From: Flavobacterium agri
GTDB lineage: Bacteria; Bacteroidota; Bacteroidia; Flavobacteriales; Flavobacteriaceae
DNA length: 64,000 bases
Direction: 5' to 3'
NCBI RefSeq assembly: GCF_013401995.1
Contig: NZ_JACBJI010000003.1
Coordinates: forward strand, 372,001-436,000
Shown: positions 41,352-50,676 of the stretch, in pieces
Position numbering within the stretch: position 1 is the first letter of the stretch
Layout: each line of letters opens with the position of its first letter
Program-made: the position numbers and the translations under genes
Notes under the pieces: generated by a model
Databases searched by the model: none
What the model was told of the DNA's origin: nothing
The model's input: only the letters and a program-made list of their open reading frames with translations

Positions 41352-44300
41352 TCAATTCACGATAAACCGTTTTACGCTGCGTCGGTCTTCGTGTTCCACT
41401 TCGATCAGATAAACGCCGGCCTCGACGTTGAGGTTCACGGTCTGCAAAAGGATACCGCCGCCGGAAACCGTTTTCTTTTCGAAAATACGTCGGCCTCTCA
41501 TGTCGTACACCCTGAAATCGAAATCGCCATTATAGCCGTTGAGCTGTATCGTGAAGCTGCCGTTGTTCGGATTCGGATACAAAACAAAGTCGATAGGTTG
41601 GTCATCGCGTACCGACAAAGCTGGCTCGATGCTGCACAGGTTCAACGACCACGAATTGATGAAACCTCCGTCTTCGGGATATTCGTCGTAAACCTGCAAA
41701 GCCCATTGCCCTGCACTGTTTTCACCAATAAGGTTGGCCAATGGAGTTTCAGGTCTAAAAGCCCCGTTGATTACAGGCGTTCCGTTGCAATTGAGCGTCG
41801 CTCCGTTGTCATCGAATGTAGCCAATACATCGTCCGCATCGCCACACACATGACTGAACAGGTGAATTTCCGTTCCCGTCGGGCTGATAAGCGTCACGGC
41901 CATATCGGTCACCCAAGTATGGGAAATATCCATGGAAACGGTCGCTTTCTGTATTTCGAACGATTCGCTAAGATTCAGGTAACCCGCAACGGTGATTTCT
42001 TCGCTGGCCGGAATTTCCACGGGCACATCGACGGCCGCAAAATCGTTACACTCGAGTTGCCCCGTCGTAAATTGCAATGCCGTACTGAACGAGCCTTCGC
42101 AAGCCGCATTTTTTGGTTTGACTCTCCAATAATAAATCGTGGCTTCCGAAAGCCCGGAAAACGTATAAGAATTCGAGGTCACGGTTGCCGAAGCGACAAT
42201 GTTCGCAAAAGCCGCATCGGTCGCGATTTGTACGTCATAAGCCGAAGCGTTCGGATCGGCATTCCAGGTCATCGTATCGGTGGTTGCGATCCCGACGGCA
42301 AGATTGGCGGGTTCGTTAAGTGTAAGGTTAGTGAAATTCGGACTAAGCAAATTCAGATAGACGGTAGCCGTTTTGACGATGCTTCCCGAAGTTCCCGTAA
42401 TCGTAAGGGTATAAAATCCGATAGGAGAAGTCACAGTGTTTGCAATCTGGAGCGAAACGATACCGTTGGAATTTGTCGAAGTCGGATTAAAAGTCGCCGT
42501 CGCATTTGCCGGAAGCCCGCCGATCGTGAAATTCGTCGTACCCGAAAACCCGGCCACGTTGGTATAATCTAAAGTATACGTGACATCCGTTCCCTGACAC
42601 GCATTGAGACTTTGGCCTTGAGCCGCCAAAAGGAAAGTTGCCGTCGGAGCCGTTATCGCGAAATTCTGGTTCGAAACGTCGTAAAAGATGTTACCGTGAC
42701 CGCGCACCATCATGCGGTTGGCTGTTCCCGGAAGATTGGGCACGCTGATGGTTTCCGATCCGTCGTTCGGCACGTTTTCTGCCAATACGATGTTGAAATT
42801 CAAACCGGCGTTGGTCGACATCAAAATATCGACTGTCGGCGTATTGACGCCATTTGCGGTCGTTCCGGCCACGTTCCAGGTCACGTTTTGGTTCGAGGCG
42901 GCCTGCCAACTTAAAGCCGAACTAGGTGAAGTGACCACAAACGGACCGGCTGCGCCCGCTACATTCACTTTCATGAAATCGGTAGTCGATTCGCCACCGT
43001 TCAGGTGATTGTCGCGTACCGTAAACGCAAAATTGTATTCACGTCCGACATTCGAAATCACTTCCCACGTAGGCGTGAGGTTATTGGCCAAAACGTCCGA
43101 CAATTGGGGCAGGTAACGCACGGGAACATCGGTCAGGACCTGCGGTTTGAAATTAGGCCCGTTAGTAGAAGTCGCGGCCGGCGGTTGGGTCGAGATTTCC
43201 CTGTCGTATTGTTCCCAAGTATACGTCAAGGCATCGTTGTCGGCATCTGTGGCCGAACCCGTAAGGATAAAAGCCGTGCCTTTCGGAATCGTGTAGTCGC
43301 TTCCCGCATTCGACGTCGGACGCGCGTTGTTGTTGCTTGTCACTGCGGCGCAGCTTCCGCCGTTGCCGTTGATCGTATTGCGGATCTGGGCGATGCTTCC
43401 CGCAAAAAATTGGGCGTTCGAATTGTTTTGGATATTCGGCGGACAAATTCCGGCATACGCCATGATCGAACTTCCCGAACCCGGTTCGTACGACCAGTTG
43501 TTGTCTCGGTTGCCGCCGCACGAATTGTTGAACGTGTGCGCCGCTCCGAACTGATGACCCATTTCGTGTGCGACATAATCGATGTCGAACGGATCGCCTA
43601 CAGGTGCGCCAAGTCCGGTCGCGCCGAATGCTTTGGCACCTTCGGCACATGGTTGTCCGCCGCCTAGTCCGCCGCCAGAAGTTCCGACGCCGTGCCCAAA
43701 ATCGTAGTTTTCGGTTCCGATGATATCGTCCATGGTGGCTTGTGTTTCGTTGATCAACGCGCCAACATCGTCATCAGTAAGATTGTCCGTATCGACGAAA
43801 ATCACGTCTTCCTCGTTCGGAATCAATTGCAGGAAAACCGACAGATCGCGTTCGAACATAGAATTGACACGCGTTATCGTGATGGTGACCGCCGCCAAAA
43901 CCGCTGCTTTCTTTTCGGCCAAAGTGCCAGCCTCGACACCTGCAGCTGCAATGTGGAAGGCCGAAAATTCGACCGTTGTTACGATTCCTGTGCGATAGGT
44001 GCGGTGCACGCCGTTGTCGAGTGGAAGGGCGTTGATGTCTTCGATGCGCAGTTGGGGTTGTTCGTCTGTCGTGAGGCAGGTAAAACTTCTCATCGAAGTC
44101 AGGCCTTGACGCGCGTACGAAACATAATATTGGCCGTCGTTCGAATACGGATCGATGTAAGACGTGCCGTCGTTGGCCGCCAACGTCATCGTATGAAGGC
44201 CGAAAATCGTGACGCTGAAGCGGATGATTGACGATTTGTTCTCTATACCTTGTCCGATATACGATTTGATATCAGGATGTTTCGCCGCGAGATCAGGATG

Positions 44301-44582
44301 CATAACGGGCGCTTCCCAGATGCGGAAGTGTTGGACGTTTCCGTCGCTGTCCGGGAAAGGAAGCACAAGATTTGATGTTTGGCTGCGCATAGGAGCGTTT
44401 GACAATGCCAGTTTAAAAGCATCGAGATCCAATTTGAAGAACTGCTGTTTCTGCGGAATGGACGTCCGCTCTTTTTTGCCCGATTTGGAGGCTTCGCGTT
44501 CATCGGCTTTGCGCCAGAACTCCTGGGCGAAACCGGTAGCGAACGAAAGCAGCATCAGCATTAAAAATAGAAGTTTTCTCAT
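41352..44582 (-). CDS. Secreted metzincin metalloprotease with P domain and T9SS sorting signal
   Basis: 1076 aa exported by the type IX system. Signal peptide to Ala19, an N-terminal propeptide (WEAPVMHPDLAAKHPDIKSY), and a reprolysin-like (M12B/M72) catalytic domain with HEMGHQFGAAHT (zinc ligands His339, His343, His349; Glu340 base) and Met-turn SIMAYAG. A PKD/Ig-like region and a fibronectin-like module (MTWNADPNASAYDVQIATDA) follow. Then comes a proprotein-convertase P domain (TWVTDMAVTLISPTGTEIHL ... SAGQWALQVYDEYPEDGG), and a type A sorting domain (FVLYPNPNNGSFTIQLNGYN to the end). Likely a protein-degrading exoenzyme. Confidence 0.95.
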   Translation of the reverse strand: MRKLLFLMLMLLSFATGFAQEFWRKADEREASKSGKKERTSIPQKQQFFKLDLDAFKLALSNAPMRSQTSNLVLPFPDSDGNVQHFRIWEAPVMHPDLAAKHPDIKSYIGQGIENKSSIIRFSVTIFGLHTMTLAANDGTSYIDPYSNDGQYYVSYARQGLTSMRSFTCLTTDEQPQLRIEDINALPLDNGVHRTYRTGIVTTVEFSAFHIAAAGVEAGTLAEKKAAVLAAVTITITRVNSMFERDLSVFLQLIPNEEDVIFVDTDNLTDDDVGALINETQATMDDIIGTENYDFGHGVGTSGGGLGGGQPCAEGAKAFGATGLGAPVGDPFDIDYVAHEMGHQFGAAHTFNNSCGGNRDNNWSYEPGSGSSIMAYAGICPPNIQNNSNAQFFAGSIAQIRNTINGNGGSCAAVTSNNNARPTSNAGSDYTIPKGTAFILTGSATDADNDALTYTWEQYDREISTQPPAATSTNGPNFKPQVLTDVPVRYLPQLSDVLANNLTPTWEVISNVGREYNFAFTVRDNHLNGGESTTDFMKVNVAGAAGPFVVTSPSSALSWQAASNQNVTWNVAGTTANGVNTPTVDILMSTNAGLNFNIVLAENVPNDGSETISVPNLPGTANRMMVRGHGNIFYDVSNQNFAITAPTATFLLAAQGQSLNACQGTDVTYTLDYTNVAGFSGTTNFTIGGLPANATATFNPTSTNSNGIVSLQIANTVTSPIGFYTLTITGTSGSIVKTATVYLNLLSPNFTNLTLNEPANLAVGIATTDTMTWNADPNASAYDVQIATDAAFANIVASATVTSNSYTFSGLSEATIYYWRVKPKNAACEGSFSTALQFTTGQLECNDFAAVDVPVEIPASEEITVAGYLNLSESFEIQKATVSMDISHTWVTDMAVTLISPTGTEIHLFSHVCGDADDVLATFDDNGATLNCNGTPVINGAFRPETPLANLIGENSAGQWALQVYDEYPEDGGFINSWSLNLCSIEPALSVRDDQPIDFVLYPNPNNGSFTIQLNGYNGDFDFRVYDMRGRRIFEKKTVSGGGILLQTVNLNVEAGVYLIEVEHEDRRSVKRFIVN

Positions 44583-44890
44583 AAGGTAGTTGTTTATACT
44601 AAGATAATCAATCTGGTTTATTGGTGTCCGGGATAATCAAATCTCAAAGAAAGCATCTATGCCATTTTTTGAAGAATTCTTCAATTATAAGGGAGACGTC
44701 TATGGCTACGAATCGGCAATAGCACTCATTGGATTTAGTTTTGACGAAATAAACTTCCGCGATGGCTTATGTCTAACTCCCCGAAAATAAAGCATCTGTC
44801 CGAACCCCTAGAAAAGCGGAATGAAGTTCGTCCATAATTTTAACGACGACGGCGATTTTTAAACGTGGAATGATCTCTATAATCCCGAAA
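44583..44890 (+). pseudogene. Decayed coding remnant between two T9SS genes
   Basis: The 308-nt gap contains a 43-codon frame (44659-44790, starting MPFFEEFFNYKGDVYGYESA) and a second frame from 44821. The second reads MKFVHNFNDDGDF, meets TAA at 44860, and continues in the same frame as TWNDLYNPEIKER to a stop at 44902. The flow across the TAA suggests a nonsense-mutated gene piece. I do not recognise the protein. No hairpin or promoter box seen. Confidence 0.35.
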
Positions 44891-46450
44891 TTAAGGAACG
44901 ATGATTTTTTTCGCAATTGACTTATTGTCGATGCTTACAAAATAAAGCCCCGATGTAAGATTCAGGCGAATGCCGTTTTCTTCGATTCGAACGGAATGTA
45001 CCGATTGTCCGCGCATGTTGTAAATCGTCAGGTCTTTCCCGGCGAAATCGTCGATGTTTTTAAACGTCAGCACGCCATCCGAGAATATATAATCAGCCGC
45101 ACCCAAAACGTGTTCGGGTGTAGACAAAAACGGGCTTTCAATCGCGCCGCGGTCGACAACACCTTGTTGGATCCGTTCGTTTCCATTTAAATCCAACGTA
45201 TTGTAGCCGGCAATCAAATATGTCGCGTTTCCAGAATTTATGCCCGGCGAAGAAGAAGTCAGCGAATAGTCAAATGCCGACGAGTCAAATGGCGCGCCTG
45301 CTAAACTTCCCGGATTTGCAAAAAGCGGATCGGTAAAAACATTATTCGTTCCGGTCGGCAAACTTCCAGACAATATATTGTTCGCGGTATAGTTGGTAGA
45401 CGGTAATTGATAAGCGCCTGAAGTATGATTGTCGTAAATGATGCAATTTCTAAAATGCGCGCCATTATTCAACGTCCTGATTCCAGGATACAACATCGCA
45501 TCGGGTGTCGTGCTTTTGTTATGACAGATCGTATTGTTGACCAGATAACAACTGTTTGCGTTTGGCGGACTGATGCTCATCAAGGTACCATAGCTTCCGC
45601 CAAATTGGTTGCCGACAACCAGACAGTTCGTCATTTTAAAAGTCTGTGTCGGGCCAACGCCGATAATGCTGTACGACGTTGCGGCATTTCCGCAAAATAC
45701 CGTACGGTCGATTATAAGGTTCGGTCCGTCAAAGCTGATTGCTGCGCCCGAACGCGATGTGTTTCCGACAAATTTACATTTGATTAAAGTGATATTAGAG
45801 CCCGAAACATTCGAAGCGTAAATCGCTCCGCCGCCGTAATCAAAATTCGAGTTATACAAAAATTCGCAATTTTCGAAATTCACATCGGATTGGTCGATAA
45901 AGAGTCCACCGCCGTAGCCGTATGCGTAATTGTCGTAAAAAATACAGTTTTTGATCGTGATTATTCCCGGATTGTCCTGAATGAAAGCGCCCGCGCCTTC
46001 AGAACCGTCATTTTGATTGTATCCCGAAACGATTCGAAAACCATCCAACGTAATTCCGATTGTGATGTTTTCGATTTTCATGACTTTGTAACTGTTGTCA
46101 TTATTGTTTCCCAGCGTTCCGATATCGCCCGACAAAGTCGTTGGCGCCGTTGCAATATTTCGCTCGGACAGCATCGTTTCGGTTCCCGCAAATCCCCCGT
46201 AGAGATTAACGCCGTTTTTCATGACGAATGACGCAGATCGTGAAGTTCCCGGCTTGTATGTTCCGGTCGCGGCCCAAATCTCATCTCCTGCAATAGTAGC
46301 GCTTATGGCAGCTTGAAGACTTGTAAACGCATTTACCCAAGTTAACCCATTGCCGTTGCCGGTCGCCGAAGCGTTGACATAATATCGCGTAGCGTGACTG
46401 TTACTGGAAAAAAGCAGCATCGCTGCGAAAAGGAGTAATTTTTTTTTCAT
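44891..46450 (-). CDS. T9SS-exported right-handed beta-helix protein (choice-of-anchor Q type)
   Basis: 519 aa. Signal peptide MKKKLLLFAAMLLFSSNSHA, then the characteristic RYYVNASATGNGNGLTWVNA start, parallel beta-helix rungs (IKNCIFYDNYAYGYGGGLFI; FENCEFLYNSNFDYGGGAIY; IIDRTVFCGNAATS). A C-terminal segment (LTIYNMRGQSVHSVRIEENG to KKIIVP) matches a type A sorting domain. Surface or secreted; pectate-lyase-like folds often bind glycans but no active site is evident. Its AT-rich codons differ from neighbouring genes. Divergent from the ABC-F gene with its own -7 box. Confidence 0.88.
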   Translation of the reverse strand: MKKKLLLFAAMLLFSSNSHATRYYVNASATGNGNGLTWVNAFTSLQAAISATIAGDEIWAATGTYKPGTSRSASFVMKNGVNLYGGFAGTETMLSERNIATAPTTLSGDIGTLGNNNDNSYKVMKIENITIGITLDGFRIVSGYNQNDGSEGAGAFIQDNPGIITIKNCIFYDNYAYGYGGGLFIDQSDVNFENCEFLYNSNFDYGGGAIYASNVSGSNITLIKCKFVGNTSRSGAAISFDGPNLIIDRTVFCGNAATSYSIIGVGPTQTFKMTNCLVVGNQFGGSYGTLMSISPPNANSCYLVNNTICHNKSTTPDAMLYPGIRTLNNGAHFRNCIIYDNHTSGAYQLPSTNYTANNILSGSLPTGTNNVFTDPLFANPGSLAGAPFDSSAFDYSLTSSSPGINSGNATYLIAGYNTLDLNGNERIQQGVVDRGAIESPFLSTPEHVLGAADYIFSDGVLTFKNIDDFAGKDLTIYNMRGQSVHSVRIEENGIRLNLTSGLYFVSIDNKSIAKKIIVP

Positions 46451-46468
46451 CGAAATTTATTTTGCAGC

Positions 46469-46476
46469 CAAATATA
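46469..46476 (-). promoter_or_regulatory. -7 promoter box (TATATTTG) of the beta-helix gene
   Basis: Exact TAnnTTTG match on the minus strand, 18 nt before ATG 46450. Confidence 0.65.
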
Positions 46477-46498
46477 TCAAAATTCATGATGCTACAAT

Positions 46499-46506
46499 TA
46501 TCTTTG
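46499..46506 (+). promoter_or_regulatory. -7 promoter box (TATCTTTG) of the ABC-F gene
   Basis: Exact TAnnTTTG match, 22 nt before ATG 46529 and only 22 nt from the opposing box at 46469-46476, so the two promoters overlap back to back. Confidence 0.65.
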
Positions 46507-46528
46507 CGCCTTCAAAAAAACAGATACT

Positions 46529-48163
46529 ATGATTACGGTCAACGATATAGCCGTGCAATTTGGAGGCACGACACTTTTTAGCGACGTCACGTTTTCGATC
46601 AACGAGAACGACAAAATCGCGCTTATGGGCAAGAACGGAGCGGGAAAATCGACGCTTCTCAAAATCATTGCGGGCGTGAACAAACCGAGTTCGGGCACTA
46701 TTTCTGCGCCGAAAGAAGCCGTGATCGCGTATTTGCCACAGCATTTGCTTACCAAGGACGACGCGACGGTAATGGAAGAAGCGTCGAAGGCATTCGCCGA
46801 AGTGTTCCAGATGAAATCGGAAATCGACAACATCAACGAACAATTGACGGTGCGCACGGATTACGAAAGCGATGAATACATGAAACTGATCGAACGCGTT
46901 TCGGAACTTTCAGAGAAATTCTATTCGATTGAAGAAGTCAATTATGAGGCAGAAGTCGAGAAAGTTTTGAAAGGATTAGGATTCGAACGCGAAGATTTCA
47001 CACGTCCGACTTCTGAATTTTCGGGCGGATGGAGAATGCGCATCGAACTTGCCAAAATCCTGCTTCGCAAACCCGATTTGATCCTTCTCGATGAGCCGAC
47101 GAACCACATGGACATCGAATCGATCCAATGGCTCGAGGAGTTTTTGGTGAATTCGGCCAAGGCGGTTATCGTGATTTCACACGACCGCGCTTTCGTCGAC
47201 AACATCACGAATCGTACGATCGAGGTCACGATGGGTCGCATTTACGACTACAAAGCCAAATATTCGCACTACCTCGAACTCAGGAAAGACAGACGCGCGC
47301 ATCAGCAAAAAGCATACGAAGAACAACAGAAAATGATTGCCGAAAACACCGAATTCATCGAGCGTTTCAAAGGCACGTATTCGAAAACGCTTCAGGTGCA
47401 ATCGCGCGTCAAAATGCTTGAAAAGCTTGTGATTGTTGAGGTTGATGAAGTCGATAATTCGGCTTTGCGCTTGAAATTCCCGCCTTCGCCACGTTCGGGC
47501 CAATATCCGGTCGTGGTAAACGAACTCAAGAAAAGTTATGGCGACCACGTGGTTTTCAAAGATGCGAACTTGGTTGTGGAAAGAGGCCAGAAAGTCGCTT
47601 TCGTAGGCAAGAACGGCGAAGGAAAATCGACGATGATCAAAGCCATCATGGGCGAAATCGACTACGACGGCGGAAAAATGGAAATCGGGCACAACGCCCA
47701 AATCGGATATTTCGCGCAAAACCAGGCGTCGCTTTTGGACGGTGAGCTCACGGTTTTCGAAACGGTCGACCGCATCGCATTCGGCGACATCCGTACCCAA
47801 ATCAAAAACATTTTGGGCGCGTTCATGTTTTCGGGAGACGACATCCAAAAGAAAGTGAAAGTGCTTTCGGGTGGCGAAAAAACGCGTCTGGCGATGGTAA
47901 AACTATTGCTCGAACCGGTCAACGTACTGATTCTCGATGAGCCGACAAACCACCTCGACATGAAAACCAAGGACATCATCAAAGACGCTTTGAACGATTT
48001 CGACGGCACGTTGATCCTCGTTTCCCACGACCGCGATTTCCTCGACGGATTGGCGACAAAGGTTTTCGAATTCGGAAACAAGCGCGTAAAAGAGCACTTT
48101 GAAGACATCAAAGGCTTTTTGGCACATAAGAAAATGGAGAATCTGAGAGAGATTGAGAAGTAA
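46529..48163 (+). CDS. ABC-F family ribosome-associated ATPase (YbiT-like)
   Basis: 544 aa, two ATPase domains with no membrane part: Walker A GKNGAGKST and GKNGEGKST, signatures FSGGWRMRIELA and LSGGEKTRLAMV, Walker B LILLDEPTNHMD and VLILDEPTNHLD. A charged linker between them (ELRKDRRAHQQKAYEEQQKM) is the P-site tRNA interaction motif. Such proteins bind the ribosomal E site and rescue or gate translation; resistance-type members cannot be excluded. Length and absence of a C-terminal coiled-coil fit the YbiT-like group. Confidence 0.95.
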   Translation: MITVNDIAVQFGGTTLFSDVTFSINENDKIALMGKNGAGKSTLLKIIAGVNKPSSGTISAPKEAVIAYLPQHLLTKDDATVMEEASKAFAEVFQMKSEIDNINEQLTVRTDYESDEYMKLIERVSELSEKFYSIEEVNYEAEVEKVLKGLGFEREDFTRPTSEFSGGWRMRIELAKILLRKPDLILLDEPTNHMDIESIQWLEEFLVNSAKAVIVISHDRAFVDNITNRTIEVTMGRIYDYKAKYSHYLELRKDRRAHQQKAYEEQQKMIAENTEFIERFKGTYSKTLQVQSRVKMLEKLVIVEVDEVDNSALRLKFPPSPRSGQYPVVVNELKKSYGDHVVFKDANLVVERGQKVAFVGKNGEGKSTMIKAIMGEIDYDGGKMEIGHNAQIGYFAQNQASLLDGELTVFETVDRIAFGDIRTQIKNILGAFMFSGDDIQKKVKVLSGGEKTRLAMVKLLLEPVNVLILDEPTNHLDMKTKDIIKDALNDFDGTLILVSHDRDFLDGLATKVFEFGNKRVKEHFEDIKGFLAHKKMENLREIEK

Positions 48164-48193
48164 AAACAGTACTTCTTAATACTTCGAAATTTG

Positions 48194-48257
48194 AAAAGGA
48201 TGGCTTTGGTCGTCCTTTTTTGTTGGAAAAAGAAAAGGACGGTAAAATCCGTCCTTT
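48194..48257. terminator. Two stacked terminator hairpins after the ABC-F gene
   Basis: AAAAGGA (48194-48200) pairs with TCCTTTT (48213-48219), followed by TT. AAAGGACGG (48234-48242) pairs perfectly with CCGTCCTTT (48249-48257). The two share the AAAAGGA/TCCTTTT arms, so an alternative pairing between hairpins is possible. The rest of the gap to 48473 has a weak GC-rich fold at 48310-48363 and no gene. Confidence 0.7.
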
Positions 48258-48473
48258 CCAGCTAAACCAACTTTTAACCCAACTAAAAATGGTACTGACG
48301 TGATCAAAAAAAGCGCCCGGCACGGTTTAGGATTTTCTTCGAGCAAGCACCGAACCGGACGCCAAAATCAATAATCACTAATTCGTTATTTTCTATTTTC
48401 ATTGTTTATTATTTATTGATATGGCCGTCATTTCGGAACACATAGCATAAAGAATAACAATAAAAAATAAAAA

Positions 48474-50645
48474 CTAATTCTTTGCATAACCCAACGTCTG
48501 TGCGCTTTCCACCAATCGGATGAATTCTGCGCGATAACCGTCGGCGTCTTTCGAAAGCCCTTGTTTCGCGAGTTTTTTGATGTCTTCGGTCGAAATGTTC
48601 GAGATCAGTTTCGATTCGCGGAGCTTGAGTCCGAACCAAGCCACGGCGGTTGCGAATTGCATGTCGGCCGAAGCTTTGGCGATTTCCTGCGATGTCGTTC
48701 CGATCACGTGTACCATTTCGGTACTCTTGTCGCCATCGGGCTTTTTATATCGGAATTTCACGGTCGCGAGTTCGTCGGTAAACTTCGGATCGACGTTTTT
48801 CTGATCGGTGTATTTAAGGTTCGTCGATTCGTTGAAAAATTCGCTTTTCACGCCTTGCGGAATGATTTCGTACAAAGCCGTGACGTTGTGTCCGCTGCCG
48901 AGTTCGCCCGCATCGATCGCATCGTTCGTGAAATCTTCGGGGCGCAATTTTCGGTTTTCGTATCCGATAAGACGATAACTCTGCACGTGTTTCGGATTGA
49001 ATTCGATCTGGATTTTCACGTCTTTCGCGATCGCGTACATCGAACCGTTGAATTCCTTGACCAAAAAGCGGTTCGCCTCCTGGATGTTGTCGATGTAGGC
49101 ATAATTCCCGTTTCCTTTGTCGGCTAAAATTTCCATTTTGGAATCTTTGTAATTGCCCATTCCATAGCCTAAAACAGTCAGGAAAACTCCCGATTTGCGC
49201 TTTTCCTCGATCAACGTTTCCATATCCGAATTCGAGGATGCGCCCACGTTGAAATCGCCGTCCGTAGCCAAAATCACGCGGTTGTTGCCGCCTTTTATGA
49301 AGTTCTCGGACGCGGTTTTGTACGCTAGCTCGATTCCCGCGCCACCGGCCGTGCTTCCTCCGACTTCGAGATTGTCGAGCGCGGCGATGATCTTGGCTTT
49401 TTCGCTTCCTTTTGTCGGAGGCAAAACCATTCCTGCGGCTCCGGCATAAACCACCATCGACACTTTGTCTTCGTCTCGCAATTGGGCTACGAGCAGTTTC
49501 ATCGAAGCTTTGAGAAGCGGCAGTTTGTTGTAGCTCGACATCGAACCCGAGACGTCGATCAGGAATACGAAGTTTGACGATGGCAGATTGTCGGTCGGGA
49601 TGTTTTTGCCCTGAAGCCCGATCTTGACGATTTTGTTGTTCGCGTTCCAAGGACAATCGGCAATTTCGGTATTGATCGAAAACGGATGCTCACCTTTAGG
49701 CTGCGGATAATCGTATTTGAAGAAGTTGACCATTTCTTCGACTCTCACGGCATCTTTGGGCACTTTCTGGCCGTTGTTCAAAAAGCGGCGTACATTGGTG
49801 TAAGAAGCGTTGTCGACGTCGATCGAAAATGTCGAAAGCGGTTCGTTTTTGGGGCTTGTGAACGCGTTTTCTACAAAGGAATCATAATCTTCGTCGTTAG
49901 GTTCGACCGCATTCTGAATCTGATAAGCGCCAGATTTAGTGTTGACGACAATTACACCATTTGCACCTTGCTGGCCGTAAAGGGCCGTTCCTTGAGCGCC
50001 TTTGAGCACGTTCACGTTGTCGATCTGGTCGGGAGCGAGCTTTTGGTATTCGGCTGTCGAAGCGACTTTCCCATCGATCACGACCAAAGCCTCGTTGTTT
50101 TGCGTCAATGAACGATTGCCGCGCAATACCACGCGAGTGCTCGAATTGACGGCAGAATTGGTCGTATTGACTTTTACACCCAAAGCTTTTCCTTGAAGCG
50201 CCATGACTGCATTTGGGGCCGGTTGGGCCGATTTGTCTTTTTTGGATTCGGTTTGCTCTCGTTGTTTATAAGGCTTGCTGTCGTAATCGTCATCGGCTTG
50301 GCTTTGTACTATGACTTCACCTAAAGTCTGGACGTCTTCTAGCAATATTACGTCGATGGTGTTCGTCTTGCCCACGCGTATCTTTTGGGTTTTGTAGCCG
50401 ATGTAGCTGAAAATCAAAATGTCGCCTTCTTTGGCTTCGATGGAATACATGCCGTTCACATCGGTCGAGACCGTTGTTTTTCCGCCTTTGACATTGATAC
50501 TGACGCCTGGCAATGCACCCGATGCGTCGGTTACTCTTCCTGAAATGATTTTGGAAATGTGCAGTTCTGTGTTTCGGTTTCCTGCAAAACACAGGAAACT
50601 TATGAGCATGGCTACGCCCAACGAAACGATTTTGAGTTGTTTCAT
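48474..50645 (-). CDS. vWA-domain protein with carboxypeptidase-like and TonB-plug modules
   Basis: 723 aa, exported (signal peptide MKQLKIVSLGVAMLISFLCF, cleavage near Ala21). A CarbopepD_reg-like sandwich (IISGRVTDASGALPGVSINV), then a TonB-receptor plug-like region ending YGQQGANGVIVVNTKSG but no barrel. Next come a YfbK-type vWA domain with MIDAS DVSGS (Asp364, Ser366, Ser368) and a DUF3520-type C-terminal domain (MYAIAKDVKIQIEFNPKHVQ then VTALYEIIP). Metal-dependent protein binding in the periplasm is likely. Third gene of the operon with the ECF sigma factor. Confidence 0.9.
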   Translation of the reverse strand: MKQLKIVSLGVAMLISFLCFAGNRNTELHISKIISGRVTDASGALPGVSINVKGGKTTVSTDVNGMYSIEAKEGDILIFSYIGYKTQKIRVGKTNTIDVILLEDVQTLGEVIVQSQADDDYDSKPYKQREQTESKKDKSAQPAPNAVMALQGKALGVKVNTTNSAVNSSTRVVLRGNRSLTQNNEALVVIDGKVASTAEYQKLAPDQIDNVNVLKGAQGTALYGQQGANGVIVVNTKSGAYQIQNAVEPNDEDYDSFVENAFTSPKNEPLSTFSIDVDNASYTNVRRFLNNGQKVPKDAVRVEEMVNFFKYDYPQPKGEHPFSINTEIADCPWNANNKIVKIGLQGKNIPTDNLPSSNFVFLIDVSGSMSSYNKLPLLKASMKLLVAQLRDEDKVSMVVYAGAAGMVLPPTKGSEKAKIIAALDNLEVGGSTAGGAGIELAYKTASENFIKGGNNRVILATDGDFNVGASSNSDMETLIEEKRKSGVFLTVLGYGMGNYKDSKMEILADKGNGNYAYIDNIQEANRFLVKEFNGSMYAIAKDVKIQIEFNPKHVQSYRLIGYENRKLRPEDFTNDAIDAGELGSGHNVTALYEIIPQGVKSEFFNESTNLKYTDQKNVDPKFTDELATVKFRYKKPDGDKSTEMVHVIGTTSQEIAKASADMQFATAVAWFGLKLRESKLISNISTEDIKKLAKQGLSKDADGYRAEFIRLVESAQTLGYAKN

Positions 50646-50676
50646 GATATTGTTTGTTACTTAAGGTTATTGAAAA

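Noticed and set aside
48474..50645. TonB-dependent receptor, suggested by the plug signature
   Set aside because: There is no beta-barrel; the rest of the chain is a vWA and DUF3520-type module.
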